Assembly (NCBI GenBank): GCA_035277145.1
Contig: DATELA010000050.1
Coordinates: 1 to 64,000 of the forward strand
Origin: DASRAP01 sp035277145
GTDB taxonomy: Bacteria > Gemmatimonadota > Gemmatimonadetes > Gemmatimonadales > Gemmatimonadaceae
Reading direction: 5' to 3'
DNA: 64,000 nt
The translations under genes were made by a program, and so were the position numbers. Below the pieces are notes generated by a model. That model ran no database searches. It was not told the origin of the DNA and saw only the letters and a program-made list of their open reading frames with translations. Positions 1-8,262 of this stretch are shown one piece after another. Numbering within the stretch: position 1 is the stretch's first letter; each line of letters begins with the position of its first letter.

Positions 1-99
1 GGGGTTGAGGTAAAAGGGGGCAAACGGCGGACGCCAGCATCGACGTAAGTCGTTGCAAAAACTACTGTTAGCGCTCGTGTGCAAGGTTTGGCTCCGGGC

Positions 100-132
100 A
101 ACGTCTCCATAGCAACCTCAACCGGAGACGTT
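100..132 (+). promoter_or_regulatory. 5' leader hairpin that sequesters the ribosome binding site
   Basis: A perfect 9-bp inverted repeat, AACGTCTCC at 100-108 and GGAGACGTT at 124-132, encloses a 15-base loop. The right arm contains the GGAG Shine-Dalgarno core of the VIT/VWA gene, which starts at 135. When folded, the hairpin would hide the ribosome binding site. A role in translational control is inference from position only. Confidence 0.5.
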
Positions 133-134
133 CC

Positions 135-2351
135 ATGCGCGGCTTTACTACTCTCGCGCTGATTGCCTTCTCTGCGGGCGCGAGTGCGGCCGCGGCTCAG
201 ATCGCGCCACCGCCACGCTGTCCGCCGAACGCGGATTGCGTCATGCCGATGCCGCGGCCGATGGGTCAGCGCATCGTGCGCACCGAAAGCAACGTGCGCG
301 TCACGCTCGACGGTCGCGTGTTGCGATACGAAATCACGGAAACGCTGGTGAATCGCGGCAACGTCGTGGGCGAAGCCGACTATTTGCTTCCGCTTCCGCG
401 CGGTGCTGCGTTCGAGGATCTCGCGCTCGAGATCAACGGTGAATTGGTGACGGGCGAAACGATGACGGCTGATCGTGCGCGCGGCATCTATCAGGAAATC
501 GTGCGCAAGATGCGCGACCCTGCGCTCGTCGAATGGATGGATCACGGTTTGCTGCGTACGCGCATTTTCCCGATCGCGCCAGGCGAAACGAAACGCGTTG
601 AAGTTCGGTTCCGCGCGGTTGCACAGCGCGAAGGTGGCGCGCTTCGAATGGACTATCTCGCGGGTGGACGAACTGCGGGCTCCGTCGAGATCGGTTCAGC
701 TCCGACGCTGACGTTCCTGTATCCGCGCGGAGACGCGTACGGCACGCCGTATTCGCCGACACATCAACTCGAAGCGAGCGACTCGCGATTCCAGAACGAG
801 CGCGCAATGCGCGAAGTGCGCGTGCGCGGTGACGCGAGCCGGCTCACGTTGCTCGTTCCCGTTCGCGATGCGGGACGCGCGACGGTTGCCGCACTTCCGT
901 ATGCACCGCCTGGTGAAGATGGATTCGCATTGATCACGTTGTCGCCACCCGCACGTCGCGGTGCGGCGATTGCGCGCGATGTCACGTTTGTCATCGACGT
1001 ATCGGGTTCGATGAGCGGCACGAAAATCGAACAGGCGCGTGCGGCGGGACACACGTTGCTCGGCACGCTCGGTCCGAACGATCGGTTCCGTCTCGTGTCG
1101 TTTTCGACGGACGTCGACGAATTCCGCAGCGGTTGGACGCCGGCGACACGCGAGTTTCTGCGCGACGCACGTCAATGGATCGACGGATTGCGCGCCGCGG
1201 GATCGACAAACATCGAAGGCGCGTTAACGCGTGCGCTCGATGCGGACATTCAGAACGGGCGCCTTGGCCTCGTGCTCTTCATGACTGACGGTGCCGCAAC
1301 CGTTGGTGAGCGGAACGCAGAACGCCTTGCAGAATTGGCGTCGCGACGTCGCGGAACGCAGCGCGTGTTCACGTTCGGCGTGGGCGCGGATGTACAGGCC
1401 GCGATGCTCGAGCGCATGGCACTCGAAGGCCACGGTACCGCGCACTTCGTACAACCGAATGAAGATGTCGAGCATGCGGTTGGCGTTGTCGCGCAACGAT
1501 TGACGGCGCCTGTCGCGACCAATGTTCGTCTCGTTGCGGGTGGCGCGACGTTGCGCCAGGTACATCCTGCTGGTCCACAAGACGTGTTCGTCGGACAGGA
1601 TCTCGTGCTCTTCGCGCGCTATCACGGCGACGGCCCGGTCACGCTCACGTTCGAAGGCGATTCACCGGAGGGTCCGGTGCGCTGGAGCGAGCGCGTCACG
1701 TTGCCATCGCAGTCGCGCGACAACGCATTCGTCGCAAAACTCTGGGCCGTGCAGCGTGTGGGCTGGTTGAGCGCCGAACGTCGTCGTGCGGGTGCAAACA
1801 CCGAACTGGATAACGAACTGCGTGATCTGGGTATGAAGTATGGGATTCCAACCGAACTGTCATCCTATCTCGTGCTCGAGCCTGGAATGCAGCCACCTCC
1901 CGGAACGCCGATGCCACTGAGCTCTGGAGTTGGCGCAGCAGCGGGCGGCCGCGGTGGTGCAAGCGCGCCGGCCGTGGATTTCGCAGCGACGCGTGCCGCG
2001 GCACAACAACGTGAAGCCAAGTCGCTGGCGGATGCCAACGCGGTGTTACCGCGTGAAGAGTCCGCGCGCCGCGACCGTCAGCAATTGCGTCAGGTTGGCG
2101 AACGCACGTTCCTCGAGAAAGACGGTGCCTGGCTCGACACACGTGTACGCGACAGCGTGCGTCGCGTGACGGTGAAACCGTTCAGCGCCGCGTACTTCGA
2201 TTTGATCGAGAAACTTCCGGAACTGAAAGCGGTGTTCGCGCTTGGCGAACGCGTGACAGCAGGTGGACGCCGGGTGGTCGTTGAGCTCGATGCAAAGGGC
2301 AGTGAGCAGCTCTCAGCGAGCGAACTCGCGGCCGTGGTCAGAGATTGGTAG
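135..2351 (+). CDS. exported VIT and von Willebrand factor A domain protein
   Basis: Exported 738-residue protein with an N-terminal signal peptide (about residues 1-21, cleavage after an AAAAQ-type region). A VIT domain spans roughly residues 45-175. A VWA domain begins near residue 280 with a complete MIDAS motif, D288-V-S-G-S (DVSGSMSG), which binds a divalent metal. The C-terminal third carries a Gly-Arg tract (GGRGG near residue 600) and charged sequence. VIT-VWA proteins of the inter-alpha-trypsin-inhibitor heavy-chain type act in periplasmic or surface protein contacts; the partner here is unknown. The next gene, an ECF sigma factor, starts 4 bases after the stop, so the two are probably co-transcribed and this protein may be a target or sensor of that circuit. 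The start is set by GGAG at 124-127. Confidence 0.9.
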   Translation: MRGFTTLALIAFSAGASAAAAQIAPPPRCPPNADCVMPMPRPMGQRIVRTESNVRVTLDGRVLRYEITETLVNRGNVVGEADYLLPLPRGAAFEDLALEINGELVTGETMTADRARGIYQEIVRKMRDPALVEWMDHGLLRTRIFPIAPGETKRVEVRFRAVAQREGGALRMDYLAGGRTAGSVEIGSAPTLTFLYPRGDAYGTPYSPTHQLEASDSRFQNERAMREVRVRGDASRLTLLVPVRDAGRATVAALPYAPPGEDGFALITLSPPARRGAAIARDVTFVIDVSGSMSGTKIEQARAAGHTLLGTLGPNDRFRLVSFSTDVDEFRSGWTPATREFLRDARQWIDGLRAAGSTNIEGALTRALDADIQNGRLGLVLFMTDGAATVGERNAERLAELASRRRGTQRVFTFGVGADVQAAMLERMALEGHGTAHFVQPNEDVEHAVGVVAQRLTAPVATNVRLVAGGATLRQVHPAGPQDVFVGQDLVLFARYHGDGPVTLTFEGDSPEGPVRWSERVTLPSQSRDNAFVAKLWAVQRVGWLSAERRRAGANTELDNELRDLGMKYGIPTELSSYLVLEPGMQPPPGTPMPLSSGVGAAAGGRGGASAPAVDFAATRAAAQQREAKSLADANAVLPREESARRDRQQLRQVGERTFLEKDGAWLDTRVRDSVRRVTVKPFSAAYFDLIEKLPELKAVFALGERVTAGGRRVVVELDAKGSEQLSASELAAVVRDW

Positions 2352-2355
2352 TCGT

Positions 2356-2871
2356 ATGGACGATACCGAACGCCTCTTTCGCACGTATCACGCACCGCTG
2401 GTGCGGTACCTGACACGTCGTCTGGGCGATCGGGACTGGGCAGAGGAGGTCGCGCAGGAAACGTTCCTGCGCGCCCTCCGCCAGTCGAACCTCACTAACG
2501 AACGAGCGTGGATCTTTGCCGTGGCGACGAATCTGATTCGAGACGAAGCGCGCAAAGACGCGCGACGGCGAGCGCATCTGTCGTTACTCGCGGCTGAAAC
2601 GCGCGATGCGTACGAACCAGCACCCGATGTCGCGCTGGAGCGTGCGCAGGAACAAGCGAAGGCTCGGCGCGCGCTCGATGTGCTACCGGAGCGCGATCGC
2701 AATGCACTGCTGATGCGGGAAGAAGGTCTGGATTATCACGAGATCGCCGAAGCGCTCGATCTGGCGGTGGGATCGGTAGGCACGACGCTGGCGCGTGCGC
2801 GCCGACGACTCGTTGAAGCATTTGAAGCGTCGAAGCACAAAGACGCAGGAGCGCACGATGTCGCAGGCTAA
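2356..2871 (+). CDS. ECF-type RNA polymerase sigma factor
   Basis: 171-residue sigma-70 family extracytoplasmic-function factor. Region 2 is at the N terminus (LFRTYHAPLVRYLTRR ... AEEVAQETFLRAL, then RAWIFAVATNLIRDEARK), and region 4 with its helix-turn-helix is at the C terminus (LPERDRNALLMREEGLDYHEIAEAL ... GTTLARARRRL). An upstream in-frame start exists inside the preceding gene, but the ATG at 2356 begins exactly where the family begins. The stop overlaps the start of the anti-sigma gene by 14 bases, the usual arrangement for translational coupling of a sigma/anti-sigma pair. Signal and target promoters are not visible. Confidence 0.92.
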   Translation: MDDTERLFRTYHAPLVRYLTRRLGDRDWAEEVAQETFLRALRQSNLTNERAWIFAVATNLIRDEARKDARRRAHLSLLAAETRDAYEPAPDVALERAQEQAKARRALDVLPERDRNALLMREEGLDYHEIAEALDLAVGSVGTTLARARRRLVEAFEASKHKDAGAHDVAG

Positions 2872-4165
2872 TCCTGTCAACGAAGGACTCATTCACGCGT
2901 GGCTCGACGGTCAGTTGCCGGCCGAGGACGTCACGCGCATCGAGCACCTCGTTGCGACCGATAGCGAGTGGGGTGCGGCGGCGGCGGAAGCACGCGGTTT
3001 GGTTGCGGCGTCATCGCGGGTGCTGGGCGCGTTGGACGATGTGCCAAAGGTCGGGCAAGAAAAGACGAGAGGACGAGAAGACGAGAAGACGAGAGGACGA
3101 GAAGACGAGAAGACGAGTGAGCGACGCGGGAAAGGGGGCGTGCGCGTGTGGTGGCGTGCGCCGTGGATGCGTGCGGCGGCGGGAATTGTTCTTGTGGTCG
3201 GTGTGTCGAGCGTTGTGTGGATGCGTCGCGGCGATGTGGTGAGTGACGCTGCACTGCTGAAGGTCGATGACGCACCAGCGCAGGATGCGATTGCGGAGAA
3301 GCGCGTCGAGAGCACGGCGGTGTCGTCGCCGGATTCCGTCGCGCCGCGGACGTTGCGTGCGCAAACAGCTGCGCCAGGCGCGCCGCCGGCTGAAATGCGA
3401 CAGCGAGAGGCCGATGCGGTTGGTGCACGCGAGATCGCGAAATCGGTAGCAGAAGAGCGCAAGTCGACGAGCGACACGAGTGCCCGTGGCGGTGCGGCTG
3501 TGGTCGCCGTTGCACCACCACCTGTTACGACGCCGCCGGTCGTCGATCAGGGTTCGGCTATCGCGAGCACGGCGGGTAGAAGTGGAGCGGGCGGGGGCCG
3601 CGGTGGACGTCCTGGCCGGCGCGTTGACAGCGTTGCGCCAGGCTCGGGTGCTGGTATCGGGTCAGGTGTTACTGCGAATGCGCTCGCGCTCGAAGCAAAG
3701 TTGCTCGACTCCACGTCAGTCGATCCGCGTCTCGCCGGGTGTTGGGCGCCGGTGCAAACGGCGCGGCAAGAAGGTTTTGCGCGACGCGATCGTGCGGATG
3801 AACAACTCGCGCTTCCGCCGCTCATGCGGTTCATCGGTGCAGTCGCGACGGATGTCGCTGCTGCGGCACCTGCGTCACCCGTTCCGCCGCCGCGATCGAC
3901 TGCGGTGCAGGGCGCGGTTCAAACGCGACAAGCGTCGCCGGCGATGGCCGAGGCCGCTCTAATGCGTACCGTCGTAAATGCCACCGTTACGCGTATCCCT
4001 GTGCGTGACTCTGCGTTTGTTGCGGAGTGGATTGATGCGAACGCACGTCGCGTCGCGACGTTTACGGCCAGCGGTGACACGCTCCGGGGGACACTGCAAG
4101 CCGTGGTAGGCGATTCGATGCAAACGTCAGCGCTCTTGGCGGCGCGGGTTCGCTGCATGCCGTGA
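2858..4165 (+). CDS. membrane-anchored anti-sigma factor with low-complexity exported domain
   Basis: 435-residue protein starting with ATG at 2858 behind AGGAG, inside the end of the sigma gene. Residues 1-55 form a short cytoplasmic anti-sigma-like segment (HAWLDGQLPAEDVTRIEHLV). No HxxxCxxC zinc motif is visible. A repeat-encoded charged stretch (KTRGREDE twice, about residues 68-90) follows, then a single membrane span near residues 105-125. The exported part is Ala/Pro/Gly-rich with a GGGRGGRPGRR tract, and the last ~120 residues look globular. It presumably holds the sigma factor inactive at the membrane. The tandem-repeat insertion between sigma-binding segment and membrane span is unusual. 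Confidence 0.75.
   Translation: MSQANPVNEGLIHAWLDGQLPAEDVTRIEHLVATDSEWGAAAAEARGLVAASSRVLGALDDVPKVGQEKTRGREDEKTRGREDEKTSERRGKGGVRVWWRAPWMRAAAGIVLVVGVSSVVWMRRGDVVSDAALLKVDDAPAQDAIAEKRVESTAVSSPDSVAPRTLRAQTAAPGAPPAEMRQREADAVGAREIAKSVAEERKSTSDTSARGGAAVVAVAPPPVTTPPVVDQGSAIASTAGRSGAGGGRGGRPGRRVDSVAPGSGAGIGSGVTANALALEAKLLDSTSVDPRLAGCWAPVQTARQEGFARRDRADEQLALPPLMRFIGAVATDVAAAAPASPVPPPRSTAVQGAVQTRQASPAMAEAALMRTVVNATVTRIPVRDSAFVAEWIDANARRVATFTASGDTLRGTLQAVVGDSMQTSALLAARVRCMP
3061..3117 (+). repeat. 8-bp tandem repeat (GACGAGAA/GACGAGAG) inside coding sequence
   Basis: About seven head-to-tail copies of the 8-base unit GACGAGAA with a GACGAGAG variant. Three units make 24 bases, so the reading frame translates them as the octapeptide KTRGREDE, twice in succession. 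The same 8-base unit recurs at 39204-39249, where it supplies the N terminus or leader of the PQQ dehydrogenase gene. Confidence 0.85.
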
Positions 4166-4249
4166 TCCGCGAATCGACGGTAGTCGGTCTCAGATTGACC
4201 CAGTACCAGCCGGAAGAAGTAATCGCGCGGCTCGGCTAGAAGGAGTACC

Positions 4250-4558
4250 TTGGGGCGACTGCCAACAGGATACGCCGACGTGTCTACAGGAGAAGCCGAC
4301 GAGAAGGTTCTAGCAGCAGCCGAGGAATTGTTGCGGAAGCGTCAACGCTCGACTGAAGAAACGTGGACCGTTTGGACGCTAGTCGTGAGCGGCTTCGCCA
4401 TGATGGTCGGTGGGGTGTGGCTGCTCGCGCGAACGCCAACCACTGCGTCCGAAATACTGCTGACAACGCAGTTGTATACACTTGGCCAAACATTTGCTAT
4501 TTCGGGATCGGTTTTCTTAGTTGGCGGGGCAGTAGTGCGGACGATCTCTCGACACTAG
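4250..4558 (+). CDS. small two-span membrane protein
   Basis: 102-residue protein I do not recognise. It begins with TTG at 4250 preceded by a strong AAGGAG (4240-4245); no other in-frame start precedes the first membrane segment. The first ~40 residues are charged and helical (EADEKVLAAAEELLRKRQRS). Two hydrophobic spans follow, about residues 43-62 and 78-98. It lies between the anti-sigma gene and the regulator of the propeller cluster and may be the first gene of that cluster. Confidence 0.55.
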   Translation: MGRLPTGYADVSTGEADEKVLAAAEELLRKRQRSTEETWTVWTLVVSGFAMMVGGVWLLARTPTTASEILLTTQLYTLGQTFAISGSVFLVGGAVVRTISRH

Positions 4559-4596
4559 GTCACAATCCAAACTGGGCCACTACCGAATCGGCCGGG

Positions 4597-4632
4597 CCGT
4601 TGCGCGTTCGCAACGGTCGTCGTACCGTTGCG
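4597..4632 (+). promoter_or_regulatory. two mutually exclusive hairpins (three-arm switch)
   Basis: Three related arms lie in a row: CCGTTGCG (4597-4604), CGCAACGGT (4609-4617) and ACCGTTGCG (4624-4632). The middle arm can pair perfectly with the first (8 bp, 4-base loop) or with the third (9 bp, 6-base loop), but not with both at once. This is the geometry of an attenuator or anti-terminator. It lies 60 bases upstream of the regulator start at 4692. There is no T-run, so if functional it would act on translation or by another route. Confidence 0.45.
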
Positions 4633-4691
4633 AAGTGACGAGCAACGCCGCAGAAGGGCGTGCGGGAGCTCGCGATGGTGGAGTGCGCGGG

Positions 4692-5255
4692 ATGGTTCCT
4701 CATGTCGTCTTCGTCGGCACGGATGCGCGCAAGCTGCGCCTGTTCACTGCGTTTCCGGAGGACTGTGCGCCCCGCCTCGTTACTGTCGCCGCATTTGACG
4801 AGCTTTTTGAGAGAGGCGGCGCTACAGGCGCAGTAATAGATGTCGATGCTGCGCCGGCAGACTTGTGGCCGCGCCTATTGACCAAGAAGCACGGCGGTGT
4901 CCCTTGGCCTGCAATCGTTGTGCTACCGGATGGAAGTCTGGCGCTCGCGGCGACGAGTGCTGGCGTTCCCGTCATCCACGTGAGCGAGTGCCGCGTCCGA
5001 GCGTGGCACCTATTAAGAAGAGCGATCATCGAGTGGAGGCTCGCAGCGGCTGCCGCGCCGCTGTGGTTGCGTTTCGTTCACCACGGTGACGCGCTGTTCG
5101 ACGCGGTCCACGCGGTCCTGGTTGCGGCGCGACCAATCTCGTCTGTCTCAGCACTCGCAAAGGCCACCGGTCACAAGCGTACTGCGTTGTATGCCGCTTG
5201 GACACGCGTGATGGGGGAGGAATGCCGCTTCACGCTCGGCGACTTTCTCGATTGA
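4692..5255 (+). CDS. pseudo-receiver / helix-turn-helix regulator of the propeller cluster
   Basis: 187-residue protein. The N-terminal ~110 residues look like a degenerate receiver fold (VVFVGTDARKLRLFTAF, then alternating strands), without the usual phosphoacceptor pattern. The C terminus has an AraC-like DNA-binding helix-turn-helix (SVSALAKATGHKRTALYAAW). A GTG at 4635 would give 19 more residues, but the ATG at 4692 has GGAG 9 bases upstream and fits the fold. A similar architecture occurs in the regulator at 50340-51107, and both precede exported propeller and Cys-protein genes. Function as regulator of the following genes is inference from context. Confidence 0.6.
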   Translation: MVPHVVFVGTDARKLRLFTAFPEDCAPRLVTVAAFDELFERGGATGAVIDVDAAPADLWPRLLTKKHGGVPWPAIVVLPDGSLALAATSAGVPVIHVSECRVRAWHLLRRAIIEWRLAAAAAPLWLRFVHHGDALFDAVHAVLVAARPISSVSALAKATGHKRTALYAAWTRVMGEECRFTLGDFLD

Positions 5256-5645
5256 GTCATACTCATGCGAGCCCTTGCCGCTAAGACTTCGAACGGAACG
5301 TGGGCGGTTGCGGCAAAAACGGCGGGCACATACCAGCATAGGCTGGAGCGAATTGCCTTGCGGCTGCACGGCTGTGCTCTGGCCGACGTAGAGGGACATG
5401 GGTTGCGCGTAATGTTCGACGGCGAGCGAGCGGCGCTCACGTCGCTGTCGGTCGTGGCGCGGTAGCGTGCATTGAGCGGAAGCGCATCGGGTGATCTCGG
5501 CCATTCGACAGTTTGACCGCGAAACGAACAGTCTGACTCGGTGGACTTGGTAACACGGGTCCCCGCGCTCTGGACGGCGCGCGTTGATCGCCGCATCCGT
5601 TCGCGTACGATTCCATTCATTCAACGCGTAGCCGAAATCCGTGAG
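5256..5645 (+). other. 390-base gap with no supported gene
   Basis: A 66-codon open frame at 5265-5465 lacks a ribosome binding site and recognisable features. I see no RNA gene, clear terminator or repeat. The region presumably holds the promoter of the propeller genes that follow. Confidence 0.4.
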
Positions 5646-6617
5646 ATGGTTTCTGCGCGAATAACCTCGCTTGTCGCAATTACCGTGATTGGAGCGGCAG
5701 TCGCGCTCACGCACGTTGTGCCAAACGGAGCGCCCGACGCACGCGCACCTTGGTGCGGCACGACCGACTCGCCAGAGCTGGTGCTCAGCGAAGTCACGCG
5801 CGTACCTTCAATCGATGGTGTTCCGGCGGGACTCGTCGCTATCGACAGCGCCAGTGTTTGGGTGCTGTCTCAGGTAGATCGGCGTGTGCGACGTGTCTCG
5901 ACGTGGAATCAGTCGTTCCTCAGCGGCGGACCGAGCGACAGCGGAATAAGCGTTGTTGGCGCAGGCCGTGGGCGGCTATTGGCGATCCGAGATACCACTA
6001 TCCTTGCGCTCACACCACCCGGAGTTCGCTTCGAACGGATCGGCTCCTTTAGCCCGCGCGCGGGGAGACCAGCAGGAATCGCTGAGACGGCAGGCCAGAT
6101 CTGGCTTGTACAGTGGACCGATCGTGTCGCCACGTTGCGCGCGCTTCATGTTACTGCGGAGGGTCTTGCCGTTCAGCGCGACACAGTCGCGCTGCAAGCG
6201 TGGCGCGGCGGTGCGGTGAGTCTGCACGCGACCGCGCCCAACACTCTAATTGCCGCTGCAATACGAGCGCCATTCGCGCTTCAAGTACTGGACAGCGTGG
6301 GCCACATCGCTGCCCGTGCCGCGCCGTTCGAAGTGCGAGGTGATTCAACTGTCGCAGAGGTCTCTTCGGCAACGGTTGTTTCGCTTTCGGCGATGCCGCT
6401 CGATTGCGGCAGAATTCTGCAGGTGCTCGCCGATCTGAGAGGTGATGCGCGCCATTTCATTGTTTTTGGGGACAGTCCGCTGCGTGTAGTCAGGCGGCGA
6501 CGCGTCGAGACACCAATCGGCATTGTCCAAACGTTTCCCGCGCAGCGACTGGCGATCGGCTACGCGGATGTACCAAGTCAATCGGGGGTTGTGATCTATC
6601 GTTGGCGTTGGAACTGA
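5646..6617 (+). CDS. exported beta-propeller-like protein (first of cluster)
   Basis: 323-residue protein with a hydrophobic N-terminal export segment (about residues 5-21, TSLVAITVIGAAVAL). The remainder is beta-rich, with repeated strand-turn units of NHL/six-bladed-propeller style (SVWVLSQVDRRVRRVS, GRLLAIRDTTILALT, QIWLVQWTDRVATL). No catalytic motif is visible. Longer starts exist upstream, but the ATG at 5646 directly precedes the export signal. It is followed after 24 bases by the Cys-rich protein, in the same direction, so the two are probably in one operon. Propeller assignment is by pattern only. Confidence 0.6.
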   Translation: MVSARITSLVAITVIGAAVALTHVVPNGAPDARAPWCGTTDSPELVLSEVTRVPSIDGVPAGLVAIDSASVWVLSQVDRRVRRVSTWNQSFLSGGPSDSGISVVGAGRGRLLAIRDTTILALTPPGVRFERIGSFSPRAGRPAGIAETAGQIWLVQWTDRVATLRALHVTAEGLAVQRDTVALQAWRGGAVSLHATAPNTLIAAAIRAPFALQVLDSVGHIAARAAPFEVRGDSTVAEVSSATVVSLSAMPLDCGRILQVLADLRGDARHFIVFGDSPLRVVRRRRVETPIGIVQTFPAQRLAIGYADVPSQSGVVIYRWRWN

Positions 6618-6641
6618 CACTTCACAGGGGAGGATGCGAGG

Positions 6642-7127
6642 ATGCTACGAAAACTTGTTCCGGGTGCGTTGCTGTCGCTGGCGGTATTGCTAACGCCCGG
6701 CGCCGCTGCGGCACAATCATGCGACGACTGTACGTGGCAAATGGGGTTCAGCTTCGGAGGTGGCGGCGACACTTGTTATGGCTGCTCGTGGAATGGCAAT
6801 TACGGAACATGCAACGCGGTGCCGTGGGGCCAGGGAATCGGGACGCAATGCGACTACGCGACCTGTCCCGAGCATCCAGAAACGTGCCGAGAGTGCATCT
6901 ACTTCCTCGGTGGCGAGCCGTGCACCGGTCTTGCGTTGACGGCTTCATCGCTCTCACCTGCCGGCACTGTCGTTGCGCAAGCGGCCCGAGTACGATCCGA
7001 TGGGGTCACGGTGAGTGCGTGCGGCGGTTTCATCGTCACGCGGGTGCGAGTGTCGGCGGAGCTTGCCGTGCGCAACGATTTTGCCAGCAAAGCGCACTCA
7101 GGTTTACGGCGGGAGATTCGCATATAG
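6642..7127 (+). CDS. exported cysteine-rich small protein
   Basis: 161-residue protein with a clear signal peptide (residues 1-24, cleavage after AAAAQ). The mature N-terminal half is rich in Gly and Cys, with 11 cysteines arranged partly as CxxC pairs (SCDDC, TCYGC, TCREC). The C-terminal ~70 residues are Cys-poor. I do not recognise the family. The cysteines could be disulfide-bonded in the periplasm or bind metal. Its stop is one base before the next propeller gene, and it follows another propeller by 24 bases, so it is embedded in the operon. The cluster at 50-53 kb carries a comparable exported Cys-containing protein at the same relative position. Confidence 0.65.
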   Translation: MLRKLVPGALLSLAVLLTPGAAAAQSCDDCTWQMGFSFGGGGDTCYGCSWNGNYGTCNAVPWGQGIGTQCDYATCPEHPETCRECIYFLGGEPCTGLALTASSLSPAGTVVAQAARVRSDGVTVSACGGFIVTRVRVSAELAVRNDFASKAHSGLRREIRI

Positions 7128-7128
7128 T

Positions 7129-8262
7129 ATGAACGGAGTTCGACTCGGGTTTTTCGTTGCAGCCGTGATAGTCGGCGCGCGAGTTGGCGACGCACAAGCG
7201 CCGCCAGCTCGCGTGGCCGTTGCCGCCATCACTATGGGCGCCGACAACGACGATGTAAGTCGGGGCGCCTTCGCGGAAATTGGTGCGGCGCGATTCGGTT
7301 CGGATGGTAGCATTTACGCGATTGATCCTGGCGAATGCAAAGTCAAGCAGTTCAGCTCCACCGGTAGATTTGTACGAAGCTTCGGCGGATCTGGTGGTGG
7401 CCCGAGCGAGTTTTCGTGCAGGAATCTGAGACTCGACGTAAAGGATGAAACCGTCGTAGTCACGGACCCCACGCAGGCGCGGACGGTGCATTTCTCGCGT
7501 GAAGGGCGTGCGGCGAAAACGGTACCGCTCCCGGATTTCCCGGGTGACTACGGTGTTGTGCGTACCGTGCCGTTGCGATACGGCTTTGGAGTGAGAATTC
7601 GTACCGGTGCGGAGGCCGCGCCGCCTCGTAGGGACTCGTTACAGCGCTTGGTTGTGCGCAAACTGAATGAGCCGCGCGCAGACACCATCGCAAACTACCG
7701 CGCCGACGACGTGGCCGTTGAGTTCGTGACTGGCCGCCGACTCGGCGCGCCGACCGGGCTCGGATATGGTGGTGCGTGGACAGCGTGCGGTGACAGTGCG
7801 GTCGTTGTCGCGGACGGGTACGCGGGCGCTGTCACCTGGTATCGGATAACGGCGACCGGACCGCGGCTCGCGCGATCAGCAACCTTGGGCAGGACCGGCG
7901 CGTTGCTGACCTCGGATGAACGCCGCGATGCGATGACTCGCGTTCGGACGAGCCGTGCGGTCACTAGCGAGCAGGGCGTTGGTCGTGCCGGCGAGATCAA
8001 ATCCATCAGTGCGCTGCCGACGATGTGGTCAGTGGTGTGGAGCGTGCGGTGTGGGGACGACGGTGCAGTTTGGGTTGGGATGCAGGACAAACTCGCGCCG
8101 CGAACAGAGTGGACGGTGTTTCCGCCTACGGGGTCCGCTTACACGGTGACGCTGCCGGAAAATTTTTCCTTCCGCTCCGCACGCGGTGACTTCGTGCTAG
8201 GGAGAACGGTGACGGAAGACGAAGTCCCTGTTCTGCGCGTGTACCGGTTGGTTGCGCGCTAA
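7129..8262 (+). CDS. exported six-bladed beta-propeller protein
   Basis: 377-residue exported protein with signal peptide (residues 1-23, ending ARVGDAQ). It then shows NHL-like blades with the characteristic GRFVRSFGGSGGGPSEF turn near residue 80. Further blades carry WTACGDSAVVVADG and WSVRCGDDGAVWVG. The ATG at 7129 begins one base after the Cys-protein stop; a longer reading frame upstream overlaps that gene. Six-bladed exported propellers of this type are scaffolds whose ligand is usually unknown. Its stop overlaps that of gspE by 4 bases on the opposite strand. Confidence 0.75.
   Translation: MNGVRLGFFVAAVIVGARVGDAQAPPARVAVAAITMGADNDDVSRGAFAEIGAARFGSDGSIYAIDPGECKVKQFSSTGRFVRSFGGSGGGPSEFSCRNLRLDVKDETVVVTDPTQARTVHFSREGRAAKTVPLPDFPGDYGVVRTVPLRYGFGVRIRTGAEAAPPRRDSLQRLVVRKLNEPRADTIANYRADDVAVEFVTGRRLGAPTGLGYGGAWTACGDSAVVVADGYAGAVTWYRITATGPRLARSATLGRTGALLTSDERRDAMTRVRTSRAVTSEQGVGRAGEIKSISALPTMWSVVWSVRCGDDGAVWVGMQDKLAPRTEWTVFPPTGSAYTVTLPENFSFRSARGDFVLGRTVTEDEVPVLRVYRLVAR

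Noticed and set aside
5265..5465. 66-codon open frame between regulator and propeller genes
   Set aside because: No ribosome binding site, no recognisable feature, and it does not couple to either neighbour.
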